64,000 nt of DNA from Candidatus Nitrosocosmicus oleophilus (GTDB taxonomy: Archaea; Thermoproteota; Nitrososphaeria; Nitrososphaerales; Nitrososphaeraceae). The stretch spans positions 3,002,587 through 3,066,586 of the forward strand of contig NZ_CP012850.1 of NCBI RefSeq assembly GCF_000802205.1, given 5' to 3'. The position numbers and the translations under genes were made by a program. Each line of letters opens with the position of its first letter. The stretch's first letter is position 1. Under the pieces are notes generated by a model. That model made no database searches, had not been told where the DNA came from, and was given only the letters and a program-made list of their open reading frames with translations. This document shows, one piece after another, positions 46,734-55,590 of the stretch.

Positions 46734-47276
46734 CTAGTGGGAGTGGGAGTGTGATGGTGAATGGGAATGTGCTGTTTCATCGTGGTTTCGCATCTGCCCA
46801 ACATAGGAATTTACAGTATTCTGTATTTCCATCATTCGGTGCGATATCTGTTGTTTTTGTGTTGATAATTGCTTAGTAGCCAATTCAAATTCCTTTATGC
46901 GTTGCTCTATGAAGTTGACAGCATCATCCTTCCTCTTTTCAACTACTACCCCAGCACCGATATTTACCAGAACTTTTTCTAGTGGATAAATAAGACTCTT
47001 AACATAAACACCTATACCTAAGGGTACTAAGGAGATTGTTTCGGATTCCGGAGACAAAGATCTTAATGCTTCAAAGGAGTTATGAGACTCTTCATATAAT
47101 CGATGTAATACGGACTCCTTTGCTACTACGTCATTATAATAAGCTTCAAGTAACTTTGATTCCTGTACTAAATCATTTACTGTTTGTTCCATATCAATAC
47201 CTCTTCTATTACCCCCATCCATTGTCATAATAAGCTGATTTGCATCTGACTTTATTATAACCTTGGCATTATTCAA
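46734..47276 (-). CDS. pfdA: Prefoldin alpha subunit with His-rich tail
   Basis: Jellyfish-shaped chaperone subunit that delivers clients to the thermosome. Two coiled-coil arms (TVNDLVQESKLLEAYYNDVV and ATKQLSTQKQQISHRMME) frame the beta-hairpin region (SLVPLGIGVYVKSL, NIGAGVVVEKRKD). The C-terminus ends in HDETAHSHSPSHSHSH. The TTG at 47276 gives 180 aa; an ATG at 47192 (MEQTVNDL) has gaggt six bases upstream and starts where most homologues do, so it may be the true start (152 aa). It precedes ftsY. Confidence 0.92.
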   Translation of the reverse strand: MNNAKVIIKSDANQLIMTMDGGNRRGIDMEQTVNDLVQESKLLEAYYNDVVAKESVLHRLYEESHNSFEALRSLSPESETISLVPLGIGVYVKSLIYPLEKVLVNIGAGVVVEKRKDDAVNFIEQRIKEFELATKQLSTQKQQISHRMMEIQNTVNSYVGQMRNHDETAHSHSPSHSHSH

Positions 47277-47733
47277 CTTGGAGCCGGTTCTAGCTCTTTA
47301 TCGCTCATTATTCTATATTTAGGCTGAGTGAGATGCAAAAATAACAAAAAGTTCGGCGTCCAGAAAACGTAGATAGTTTCGGTCTTCCATATTGAAATCT
47401 TATCCGTTAAATGATCATCTTTGTCCATTCCTTAAACAATAATCAATGAATTGCCAGTTTTAGGTAGTTGGAAGTAGTTAACACATTCAATGATTTAGTA
47501 TGTCTGAGTAATTCATTGCCAATCTCCGTCGCGTCTAAAGAACCTGCATTTCATAATCAACAAATCAAATAGGCGTAAGGGAAATGAGTTGATAATAGTA
47601 TAAGATTTTCTGTCTTTGAATTAAAGGCAATAAAATTGCAAAAATAGTGACAAGATTGTAGGATATGAACCGAAACTAAAGTCATGATCACCATTAAAAA
47701 TATATTAAATATTGCAAAAATTACAAACCAAGA
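47277..47733. other. Divergent region between pfdA and gap
   Basis: 457 bp. On the minus strand an 11-codon ORF (MSDKELEPAPS) ends overlapping the TTG start of pfdA, which could be a leader or chance. TATA-like tattaaatattg at about 47703-47714 fits the gap start at 47734. No other gene is seen. Confidence 0.45.
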
Positions 47734-48780
47734 GTGTATCAAGTTTTCATAAATGGTTATGGCATAATTGGAAGCCGCTTGGCAACTGCCTTAACAAAGG
47801 ATAAATCTATTAACCTTATAGGTATAGCAAAATATTCTGTCGATGAGAAAACACAAGAGGCAATAAGCAAGGGATACAAGGTTTTTGTTCCTAGTAAATT
47901 GATTAAGGAATTTAGAAATAAAAATTACGACATTTCAGGCAGTATCGAGGATGCAATAAACCAATCCGATTTGGTTATAGATGCTTCTACAGAAGGAAAT
48001 GGAATTAAAAATAAGAGAAAATATTATCATCCTCTTAAGAAGAAGGCAATCTTTCAAGGGGGGGAAGATAGGTATGGCAGAAATTCTGTGGCAGACATTA
48101 TCCACAATTCAAGAGTAAACTATGAAAAGACATTAGACAAAGATTCCGTAATCCAGGGTAGCTGTAATGTTACTGGAATGGGTAAAATCATCCAGCCATT
48201 GATTGAAACTTATGGTAAATTAATTAAAAGATTTGATGTGGTATTAGTGAGGAGATGGGCCGATCTTGAAGATAAAAAAGAGGTAAGAGATTCGATAGAA
48301 TGGGATAAGAATCCACACCACCAGGACGATTTGAAGGATTTCATACCCTCTGCCAACTTGTATGTCGATGCGTTAAAGGTGCCATCAAGAATGATGCATC
48401 TTCATCAAATGACGATCAGGTTCGATGGTAAACCACCATCCAAGGATGACATCCTAGAAAATTTCAAAAATGAATTTGGAGTGGCTATTTTGCAAAATGC
48501 AAAGGGTACCGGAGATATAAGAAAGAAGGCTGCAGAACTCAAATTTGATCATGGAGATACATCAATGGTCCACATCCATAGCGAGTTAATAAAAATCCAA
48601 GAGGATACATTGAAGATTTCATATTCAGATGATCAAACCGGGATGGTAATTCCTGAAAACTACATGTTAATACAATCAATGTTGTTGAAACAGCCCCGAG
48701 TATACGCAATAAAGCAAACTGACAAGATTTTTGGCATGAAAAAGAAAAAGAAATTATTGGAATCAGAGTTTCAGGGCTAA
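47734..48780 (+). CDS. gap: Glyceraldehyde-3-phosphate dehydrogenase (archaeal type II)
   Basis: Phosphorylating NAD(P)-dependent GAPDH, used here mainly for gluconeogenesis. 348 aa; Rossmann NGYGIIGSRLATAL, DASTEGNG, and active-site Cys144 in QGSCNVTGMGK. Further blocks VVLVRRWADLEDKKEV and MMHLHQMTIRFDGK are typical of the archaeal branch. The start is GTG. Confidence 0.96.
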   Translation: MYQVFINGYGIIGSRLATALTKDKSINLIGIAKYSVDEKTQEAISKGYKVFVPSKLIKEFRNKNYDISGSIEDAINQSDLVIDASTEGNGIKNKRKYYHPLKKKAIFQGGEDRYGRNSVADIIHNSRVNYEKTLDKDSVIQGSCNVTGMGKIIQPLIETYGKLIKRFDVVLVRRWADLEDKKEVRDSIEWDKNPHHQDDLKDFIPSANLYVDALKVPSRMMHLHQMTIRFDGKPPSKDDILENFKNEFGVAILQNAKGTGDIRKKAAELKFDHGDTSMVHIHSELIKIQEDTLKISYSDDQTGMVIPENYMLIQSMLLKQPRVYAIKQTDKIFGMKKKKKLLESEFQG

Positions 48781-48896
48781 GTCATATTGACACCTGATCT
48801 GATTAGGTAACAAAAATCACATTATTGAGCCGTAAAAAGTATTAATTTAAATCAAACACAAAAAGAACAAAGAGGATTTAATCCCAATGTCAGGCT

Positions 48897-50414
48897 CTAT
48901 TTTTTTATTCCAAATATCCTATCAAAATAATCTGATGATTCTGCTAGGGATGGGTTTGATATGGTGTCTTCGCCTTCCGCTACTTTGGCTAATTTTCTTG
49001 CCAACTTTTTCTTGTATTCAAGCTGCATCTGTCTGGCTATTTGAATACGTTGAGCTTGTGGCGACCCTGCACCATGCATGGATTCGGTTAGGTACCCAAC
49101 GGCATTTCTACCAAGTGTCATATTCTCGATTAACCGAAGTATACGAACCCTGTCTTCTGTTGATACGCCTTTTCGTCCTTTCAAGTATTTATCAAGTAAT
49201 GGACCGGTAACTGGTCCTCTAAAGTCCTTCTCAGAAGGCATAGTGACCATAAGGCCTCCAGCAATGTCCTGAGCTAGCCGTCCAATTTCGTATGGAAAAC
49301 GGGTAACATTGTGCTTGCATACATTAGCAAGCATATCATCGTTAATGAAATTCCCTGACTCAGTCCTGTATGCTTGATGTGAAGAAGCTATACCAGCCGC
49401 AAAAATTGTTTCATTTAAATGAGTCATCTCAATTAATTTGTCCTTAATATGGGAAGCGTTTGAAACGCCATTATATTCAGCGATTGCCGCAGAAGCACCG
49501 ATCAATACATCTCCTAATCCGGTTTTACAAACATAACTTCTCCTATGATAGCAAGTAAATCTTTCAACCAACATTGAAGCGAACTCCACCTCGCCTTCCA
49601 TGAAGATCAATTCGTTTGGAATAAACACGTTATCAAATATTATAAGTGCCTCTTGTCCGGAAAATTGAGAATTACCTGCATCCAAGTCCCCCTCTTCCAT
49701 ACTCCTGGTATCGCACGATTGTCTTCCATAGATATAAGTAATACCTTTTGCATCTACCGGAATGGCACCGACGATTGCATAGTCCCTATCTTCGGGCCTC
49801 ATACGCATAGTAGGCATCACAATTAACCAGTGTGAATTAATGCATCCAGTCTGATGAGCTTTAGCTCCTTTGATATAAACGCCCTTTTCGTCCCTTTTTA
49901 CAACATGGACAAACATATCTGGATCTTCTTGTTGAGATGGAGATAAACTCCTGTCCCCTTTGGCATCCGTCATTGTCCCTCCGATTACATGGTTTTCATA
50001 TTGAATTTTTTTGATAAATTCAATTAGTCTCTCATGATATGGTGTTTGATATTTTTTATCAATTTCAAATGTTGTAGAATATAATGAGTTTAGTGCATCC
50101 ATTCCTACGCAGCGTTGAAAACAAGTTCCAGTTTGTTGTCCGAGCTTTCTTTGCATACGGTTTTGATTCACCAAGTCTTGGGAACTTTCTGCTATATGCA
50201 AGAATCTGTTAACCTTGAGTCCCGTCAATGAGGAAGTTGCAGAACCTATTTCGGGATCTTCTTCTGCAATATCATACGTTGCTGCCACGGCATTAATAGA
50301 AGGCCTAATCATAGGATGATCAACCGGCTCCTTAACTAGTTCTCCAAAAAGATAAACCTGCAAATTTCTATCTCTCAAACTTTCAATGTACTCAGACCCA
50401 TTTTTAATAGGCAT
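48897..50414 (-). CDS. 4-hydroxybutyryl-CoA dehydratase
   Basis: Key enzyme of the 3-hydroxypropionate/4-hydroxybutyrate cycle, converting 4-hydroxybutyryl-CoA to crotonyl-CoA by a radical route with FAD and a Fe4S4 cluster. 505 aa. Cluster ligands correspond to Cys98 and Cys102 (GTCFQRCVGMDAL) plus His290 and Cys296 (CYHRRSYVCKTG). HVIGGTMTDAKGDRSLSP and HQTGCINSHWLIVMPT are family blocks. The His-Cys spacing reads one residue shorter than the clostridial enzyme's as I recall it. The gene is convergent with gap, 116 bp apart. Confidence 0.95.
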   Translation of the reverse strand: MPIKNGSEYIESLRDRNLQVYLFGELVKEPVDHPMIRPSINAVAATYDIAEEDPEIGSATSSLTGLKVNRFLHIAESSQDLVNQNRMQRKLGQQTGTCFQRCVGMDALNSLYSTTFEIDKKYQTPYHERLIEFIKKIQYENHVIGGTMTDAKGDRSLSPSQQEDPDMFVHVVKRDEKGVYIKGAKAHQTGCINSHWLIVMPTMRMRPEDRDYAIVGAIPVDAKGITYIYGRQSCDTRSMEEGDLDAGNSQFSGQEALIIFDNVFIPNELIFMEGEVEFASMLVERFTCYHRRSYVCKTGLGDVLIGASAAIAEYNGVSNASHIKDKLIEMTHLNETIFAAGIASSHQAYRTESGNFINDDMLANVCKHNVTRFPYEIGRLAQDIAGGLMVTMPSEKDFRGPVTGPLLDKYLKGRKGVSTEDRVRILRLIENMTLGRNAVGYLTESMHGAGSPQAQRIQIARQMQLEYKKKLARKLAKVAEGEDTISNPSLAESSDYFDRIFGIKK

Positions 50415-50563
50415 GTATTAAATTGAACGAGATATTATTTGAATATTTGTATACGTCCTTCTGAAAACCATTCGTAGTATTGCAGGACCGCGGCATTAAT
50501 GGCCTAATCGACAAAGATCCGTCTAAGGACAACTTATTTTTAATATCGGCGAACAATATATTT

Positions 50564-50911
50564 ATGAATCAAACAAGCCAAATTAAGACTCTACTAAAAG
50601 AGCAGCTTCAAATGAATGAATTAGAGACCGACATTTTTTTGGCATTAATGAAATCAGAAAAAACAACTTCTCGGGGATTCCAAGAGAAAACCAACCTAAC
50701 GGTCGATCAAATTATTGAAATTTCTAAAGGCTTAGAAAATAAAGGAATGGTTATCGAAATTAACAAAAACGAATTTAGAGCCTTGCATCCGAGGTTTGCG
50801 ATAGTAAATAGATATAGAAGAATATGTCAAGCAAATAACATACTTTTCAAAAAGAACACATTAATCGATAACCTCGGAATAATGCTAGAAAACTATCAAA
50901 ATCAGATATAA
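50564..50911 (+). CDS. Small winged-helix regulator (TrmB-like)
   Basis: A 115-aa protein: QMNELETDIFLALMKSEKTT, SRGFQEKTNLTVDQIIEISK and GLENKGMVIEIN form a winged-helix DNA-binding domain of TrmB type. The C-terminal helix (RFAIVNRYRRICQANNILFKK) may dimerise. A TTG at 50480 opens a longer frame, but ttatttttaata at about 50534-50545 is a TATA box properly placed for a leaderless start at the ATG 50564. Divergent from the dehydratase gene; it might regulate it, though that is speculation. Confidence 0.65.
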   Translation: MNQTSQIKTLLKEQLQMNELETDIFLALMKSEKTTSRGFQEKTNLTVDQIIEISKGLENKGMVIEINKNEFRALHPRFAIVNRYRRICQANNILFKKNTLIDNLGIMLENYQNQI

Positions 50912-50971
50912 AGAGAAATAAACATTATGTAAGGGCTAAATAAGGGAAAACGGTTAAATTAATAATTCAGG

Positions 50972-51394
50972 ATGCAATCTTCAACTTCATCAGGAAACAA
51001 TAAGGACAAAATAGCCTATTTTGGTGTAATAAACATAAATGAAAATGGGAGAAATATTGGAGCGGTTGATATTTGGAGAAGTTTAATTACAAAGAATCTA
51101 TTTTGTGAAGAAAAAAGATTAGGAATTCTGGATATCACAGATAAAATAGGTATGCCCGAAATTAAGAATGACGAAATTTGGGCTGTGGCCATAAATAAAT
51201 TTAGAAAAGGAAAAGATCGGTGGAAATTGATAAGTATTGCTAAAGATGGTAAAACAGAATTTTTGGATACCGATGATGAAACCAAAATAATTGTAGATAC
51301 ATCAAATTTCAAGATCATTGATAAAGAATGGTGGAGTTTTTTGGTTTCAGAAAATGTAAACAAAAGTGTAGAAATTACTAAAGAATTGATATAA
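50972..51394 (+). CDS. Conserved-looking hypothetical protein
   Basis: 140 aa, mixed alpha/beta, starting MQSSTSSGNNKDKIAYFGVI. No motif is recognised. It is followed after one base by the next gene, implying joint translation, and preceded by the winged-helix regulator with a 60-bp gap. It could belong to a three-gene operon of unknown job. Confidence 0.5.
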   Translation: MQSSTSSGNNKDKIAYFGVININENGRNIGAVDIWRSLITKNLFCEEKRLGILDITDKIGMPEIKNDEIWAVAINKFRKGKDRWKLISIAKDGKTEFLDTDDETKIIVDTSNFKIIDKEWWSFLVSENVNKSVEITKELI

Positions 51395-51395
51395 C

Positions 51396-51692
51396 ATGAT
51401 AAATGAATTTCCGGAGGAATATGACAATCTAGAAATCGACATTAGTATAAAACATGTTGTAGAAGGGGCTCTGGCTAGCAAACTATCAGGCTATTTTCTG
51501 ATTTATAACAACAAGTTTAGTTTCAGTGCAGTAGCTTTTGGTCGGATAGGCGGACATAATATAAACGTCAAAATTTCTAAAACCACTGGTGACAAGATTA
51601 GAAAACTAAATTTGGATCCCGAAATAGTGATATTGATAATTCAGAGAAAAATTATTGAGGGAGATATCACTATTCTGATGAAGGAACATTAA
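51396..51692 (+). CDS. Hypothetical protein, coupled to upstream gene
   Basis: 98 aa, an acidic N-terminus (INEFPEEYDNLEIDISIK) and compact beta-rich core (YFLIYNNKFSFSAVAFG). No family is recognised. It starts one base after the upstream stop, and the frame runs to a TAA. Convergent with mtnP. Confidence 0.5.
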   Translation: MINEFPEEYDNLEIDISIKHVVEGALASKLSGYFLIYNNKFSFSAVAFGRIGGHNINVKISKTTGDKIRKLNLDPEIVILIIQRKIIEGDITILMKEH

Positions 51693-51713
51693 TAGTTTCA
51701 CAAGGTCAAAATG

Positions 51714-52520
51714 CTATAATACGGCATCCTTTAAAGCATTTCCACAGGAACAGTTGTTTTGTTCTTCAGGGATCATAGGTAGTATCTTCTCGAGAATCCT
51801 CCTAGTGGTTTCAACGTTCTTGTTTAAGGTTTCTATAATTTCTCTTGACGACACAGGCTGATCGGCCCAAACATCATAATCTGTAATAGTAGAAACAGAA
51901 AGATAACAGATCTCACTTTCTCTAGCCAAAATGCATTCAGGAACTAGGGTCATGCCTATGATGTCAGCCCGATATACATCCCTATATATCTTAGATTCTG
52001 CGCGTGTAGAAAATCTCGGACCTTCAATACATACATATGTTCCCTTATCATGAACACGTATGCCTAACTCATTAATACAGCTGATAGCTATATTTCTCAT
52101 GTCCCCACAGAAAGGATCTGCTACAGAAATATGGCATACTTTTGGCCCATCATAAAAGGTATAAGCCCGTTTTTTTGTAAAATCAAAAAATTGATCAGGA
52201 AGCATCACATCCCCAGGTTTTATTTCATAATCCAAACTACCTACTGCAGAAGGTGCAATGATTCTCTTAATTCCCAATTCTTTTAGAGCCCAAATATTAG
52301 CCTGATAATTTATCATGTGAGGAGGAATTCTATGGCCTTTCCCATGCCTTGGGAGAAAAGCTATTCTCTGATTCCCAAATTTTCCAATAATAATAGCGTC
52401 TGAAGTAGGACCATAGGGAGTATGAGGATTAATTGATTGTTCTATCTTAAATAAATTAGGGTCATAAATTCCGGTACCACCGATTATGGCTATACCTACA
52501 GATTTATCACTAGCAAGCAT
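51714..52520 (-). CDS. mtnP: S-methyl-5'-thioadenosine phosphorylase
   Basis: Cleaves methylthioadenosine (a polyamine/SAM by-product) to adenine and methylthioribose 1-phosphate. 268 aa. Phosphate motif GGTGIYDP, then LPRHGKGHRIPPHMINYQAN, APSAVGSLDYEIKPGDVMLP and the base-binding GPRFSTRAESKIY. The downstream apt would recycle the adenine: the apt stop abuts this start directly. Reads together as a two-gene salvage operon. Confidence 0.94.
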   Translation of the reverse strand: MLASDKSVGIAIIGGTGIYDPNLFKIEQSINPHTPYGPTSDAIIIGKFGNQRIAFLPRHGKGHRIPPHMINYQANIWALKELGIKRIIAPSAVGSLDYEIKPGDVMLPDQFFDFTKKRAYTFYDGPKVCHISVADPFCGDMRNIAISCINELGIRVHDKGTYVCIEGPRFSTRAESKIYRDVYRADIIGMTLVPECILARESEICYLSVSTITDYDVWADQPVSSREIIETLNKNVETTRRILEKILPMIPEEQNNCSCGNALKDAVL

Positions 52521-53054
52521 TTAGTAAACCACCATTGAATGAACACGATATCCTCTTTCTCTTAATAGTTTCCCCCCATCCAAGGAGGATAACTCTATTA
52601 TGAATGCAAATCCCGCTACCTTGCCTCCCAAGTCTTCAACTAAGCTGGCCGCGGCTAGTGCGGTACCACCAGTAGCAAGTAAATCATCGGCTATCAGAAT
52701 TCTGTCACCTGTTCTTAGTGAATCAGACTGCAGCTCCATTACCGCTGTACCATATTCAATTCCGTATGATTGTTTTATGGTAGTTCCAGGGAGTTTTCCA
52801 GCTTTTCTTATCATGATTACTCCTTTGTTAAATTTTAAACCCAACAAGGTAGATATAATAAACCCTCGTGCTTCAATACCCGCTACATAATCAACCTTAA
52901 CCTTTTGAAACTGGTCATAAAAATGATTTCCAAGTATATCCAAAGATTTACCATCTCTAAATACAGGATTGATATCCTTAAACAATATTCCTTGCTTTGG
53001 AAAATCAGGGTAATCTCTTATTAGATCTTGAACGTGGCTAATATCTGAATGCAC
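52521..53054 (-). CDS. apt: Adenine phosphoribosyltransferase
   Basis: Converts adenine and PRPP to AMP. 177 aa; PRPP loop RILIADDLLATGGTALAAASL, GIEARGFIISTLLGLKFN and IRKAGKLPGTTIKQSYGIEYG are the family blocks. First gene of the apt-mtnP operon, spacing zero. It starts on an ATG about 100 bp from the divergent rlmE. Confidence 0.96.
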   Translation of the reverse strand: MHSDISHVQDLIRDYPDFPKQGILFKDINPVFRDGKSLDILGNHFYDQFQKVKVDYVAGIEARGFIISTLLGLKFNKGVIMIRKAGKLPGTTIKQSYGIEYGTAVMELQSDSLRTGDRILIADDLLATGGTALAAASLVEDLGGKVAGFAFIIELSSLDGGKLLRERGYRVHSMVVY

Positions 53055-53152
53055 AAAATTTTTTTAGATTTATACCTATAAAAAACATTACTAGAAGTTT
53101 TCAAGAAACAAATATTATGAATGCCTACCATTTCTTTATGAGAATGATATAA

Positions 53153-53755
53153 TTGAAACTTGCCGATGCAAGGAGGGATCCCTATAGGAAGCTTGCTAAG
53201 GAAAATAGCTACAGGAGTCGTGCTGTTTACAAGCTTTCGCAATTAAATAAATCACACCACATTTTGAAACAAGGGATGAAAATAGTGGACATAGGTGCAG
53301 CTCCCGGCGGTTGGTTACAATTTGCATCTAAAATAGCTGGAAATGAAGGTAAAGTCATTGGGATCGATGTGAAAGAGATAGAACCGATTTTAAACGTCAT
53401 CATTATTCATGGAAATGTAGAGGATGAACAAACGGTAACATTATTATCAAAGTATTTGGATGGCAAGGCTGATATAGTCTTATCGGATCTAGCACCCAAC
53501 GTTTCTGGATTGTGGGAAATGGATCACTTAAAGCAAATTGACTTAACAATGAAGGCTGTGGAAATAACTAAAAAAATCCTTAAGGTAAATGGAAATGCAG
53601 TGTACAAAGTATTTCAAGGAGAAACAACGCCGGAATTTATTACCTATGTAAAAAGTATATTTTCTACAGTCCAGATAACAAAACCTGATGCAAGCAGAAA
53701 ACAGAGTAGCGAGATATATTTATTGTGTAAGCACTTTAATCCATCTATAGTTTGA
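53153..53755 (+). CDS. rlmE: 23S rRNA 2'-O-methyltransferase RlmE (FtsJ family)
   Basis: Methylates a 2'-OH in the large-subunit rRNA. 200 aa: RDPYRKLAKENSYRSRAVYK, SAM motif IVDIGAAPGGWLQFAS, VLSDLAPNVSGLWEMDHL and the KVFQGE tetrad region carry the catalytic K-D-K-E residues. Starts on TTG after an AT-rich box. Divergent from apt. Confidence 0.94.
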   Translation: MKLADARRDPYRKLAKENSYRSRAVYKLSQLNKSHHILKQGMKIVDIGAAPGGWLQFASKIAGNEGKVIGIDVKEIEPILNVIIIHGNVEDEQTVTLLSKYLDGKADIVLSDLAPNVSGLWEMDHLKQIDLTMKAVEITKKILKVNGNAVYKVFQGETTPEFITYVKSIFSTVQITKPDASRKQSSEIYLLCKHFNPSIV

Positions 53756-53767
53756 GAAACAAAATAA

Positions 53768-54946
53768 TTAATTCTTGCGTCTGATATTTAGCATTTTTTC
53801 AGCCTGTTCCAACTTCGAAACATCTCCACTGTTCTTTATTATAGTCTCTAATAATTTTTGTGGGCGTCCTTCATTTAATGAATCTCTCACAATCGATAAT
53901 GCGTCACTTAAAGATTCTATTTCTCCTCCAACCATCAAGGCAGCTGCACTGTTGAGTAAAACAATGTTTTCCTTGGATTTGTTGGATTGTATTCCATAGA
54001 TTATTCGTAAACTTTCATTTATTGATTCCATTTTATCCTTTACAATTATATCTTGAATTGAAGATCTGGGCAAACCCAATGAAACAGGATCTAATAATTC
54101 ATGCCGGACAAGGTACTTTCCATCTTGAAAAGTGACATGAATTATAGTGTTCCTGCTCGTGGTAGACAGTTCATCCATTCCATCATGAGATCTAACTATC
54201 ATCGCATGCTTTAAACTAAGAGTAGGGATTATTTCAGGAATAAGGGTTAACAAGGACGGGTCAGCAACTCCTATTACCTGGCCATACAGATTTCTACAGG
54301 GGTTACACAATGGTCCAACTTTGTTAAATATTGTACGAATTCCTAACTCCTTCCTTACCTTAGAAACATGTCGTAATCCCGGATGAAATTTAGGGGCATA
54401 AAGAAAACCAAGCCCATAGTTTTCAATAGATTTTACAATAGGCATAATATTATCTTCATCCAATCGATAGCCAATATATTCAAATAGATCTGCGCTACCA
54501 CTTAGACTTGATGACGATTTGTTACCATGTTTTGCTATCGCTATTTTTTTACAAGAGCTAGCAATAACGGCTGAAGTGGTGCTTATATTGAATGTATTTA
54601 AGAAATCGCCTCCAGTTCCACAATTATCTATGATTGGGAGCTCAGACACGGGATTGATTGGTATGGAAGATCCTCTGATAATTTCAGCTGCAGCCTTTAA
54701 TTCATCGTGGTCTTCTCCATTCAAGATTAGAGCCATCAAGAAAGCTGAAATAAACACGTCAGAACAGAGTCCGTTGATAATACTAGTCATTACAGACCTC
54801 ATTTCAGTGCTATTTAGTCTTTGTCCAGTCGAAAGTTTCTTTAGATAAATTTGATTTTGCGAGTGCAACTCATCTCCGATACGGCCAAAGTGATTACCGT
54901 ATGCTGTCTCTGTACCTTTATCGATATTTCTAATGTTCGAACTCAT
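53768..54946 (-). CDS. trpD: Anthranilate phosphoribosyltransferase
   Basis: Second tryptophan-pathway step: adds PRPP to anthranilate. 392 aa; NCGTGGDFLNTFNISTTSA (PRPP binding), KHGNKSSSSLSGSADLFEYI and RTIFNKVGPLCNP are diagnostic. A 35-residue N-terminal extension (MSSNIRNIDKGTETAYGN...) is polar and not needed for the fold; an internal start is possible. The ATG overlaps the stop of trpG by four bases. Confidence 0.95.
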   Translation of the reverse strand: MSSNIRNIDKGTETAYGNHFGRIGDELHSQNQIYLKKLSTGQRLNSTEMRSVMTSIINGLCSDVFISAFLMALILNGEDHDELKAAAEIIRGSSIPINPVSELPIIDNCGTGGDFLNTFNISTTSAVIASSCKKIAIAKHGNKSSSSLSGSADLFEYIGYRLDEDNIMPIVKSIENYGLGFLYAPKFHPGLRHVSKVRKELGIRTIFNKVGPLCNPCRNLYGQVIGVADPSLLTLIPEIIPTLSLKHAMIVRSHDGMDELSTTSRNTIIHVTFQDGKYLVRHELLDPVSLGLPRSSIQDIIVKDKMESINESLRIIYGIQSNKSKENIVLLNSAAALMVGGEIESLSDALSIVRDSLNEGRPQKLLETIIKNSGDVSKLEQAEKMLNIRRKN

Positions 54947-55533
54947 TTTTTTATCATTCGGATAAAATTAGAGAGAATTTTCTTACCTTCAACAGTTAAT
55001 ATCGACTCAGGATGAAACTGTATTCCTTCTATCAGATATTTTTCGTGACAGGCACCCATTATTTCTCTGTCGTCTAATGAAATAGAAGTAATCTTCAAAC
55101 ATTTTGGAAAACTATCTTTGTCAGCAATGAGTGAATGATAACGCGTTGCCACAAATGGGTTTTTGACACCTTCAAACAACATAGTATTGTTGTTGAATTG
55201 GATATTACTGGTCTTACCATGTTTTATTTCTTTAGCCTTCTTTACCGTTCCTCCAAAGGCGTTCACAATGCCTTGATGACCCAAGCAAATACCCAAAATT
55301 GGAACAGATGGTCCCAGCTTGGTTATCACCTCCGAACATATTCCAAAATCCTTTTTGTATTTTGGATGTCCTGGACCTGGCGATATTATAATTGCATCAG
55401 GATTCATTTTAGATATACCTTTAATGGTAATCTGATTATTCCGTTTTACTACAGGATCTGTACGTAGTAAACCCATAATCTGGGCAATATTATAAACAAA
55501 TGAATCGTAATTATCAATTATAAGGACTTTCAT
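54943..55533 (-). CDS. trpG: Anthranilate synthase glutaminase component
   Basis: Class I glutamine amidotransferase, 196 aa, supplies ammonia to TrpE. Nucleophile Cys in LGICLGHQGIVNAFGG, oxyanion GPGHPKYKKDFG, and HPES near the end. It leads the trpG-trpD pair; trpE is not in the window. Confidence 0.95.
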   Translation of the reverse strand: MKVLIIDNYDSFVYNIAQIMGLLRTDPVVKRNNQITIKGISKMNPDAIIISPGPGHPKYKKDFGICSEVITKLGPSVPILGICLGHQGIVNAFGGTVKKAKEIKHGKTSNIQFNNNTMLFEGVKNPFVATRYHSLIADKDSFPKCLKITSISLDDREIMGACHEKYLIEGIQFHPESILTVEGKKILSNFIRMIKK

Positions 55534-55590
55534 TTAACTAGTGGTCACAATCTATTATCCCAAAGTTGATAATAATACTTTCTAATAAGG

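Noticed and set aside
47273-47308. Eleven-codon leader peptide (MSDKELEPAPS) before pfdA
   Set aside because: It overlaps the TTG of pfdA, but the better pfdA start is the ATG at 47192, so coupling is not supported.
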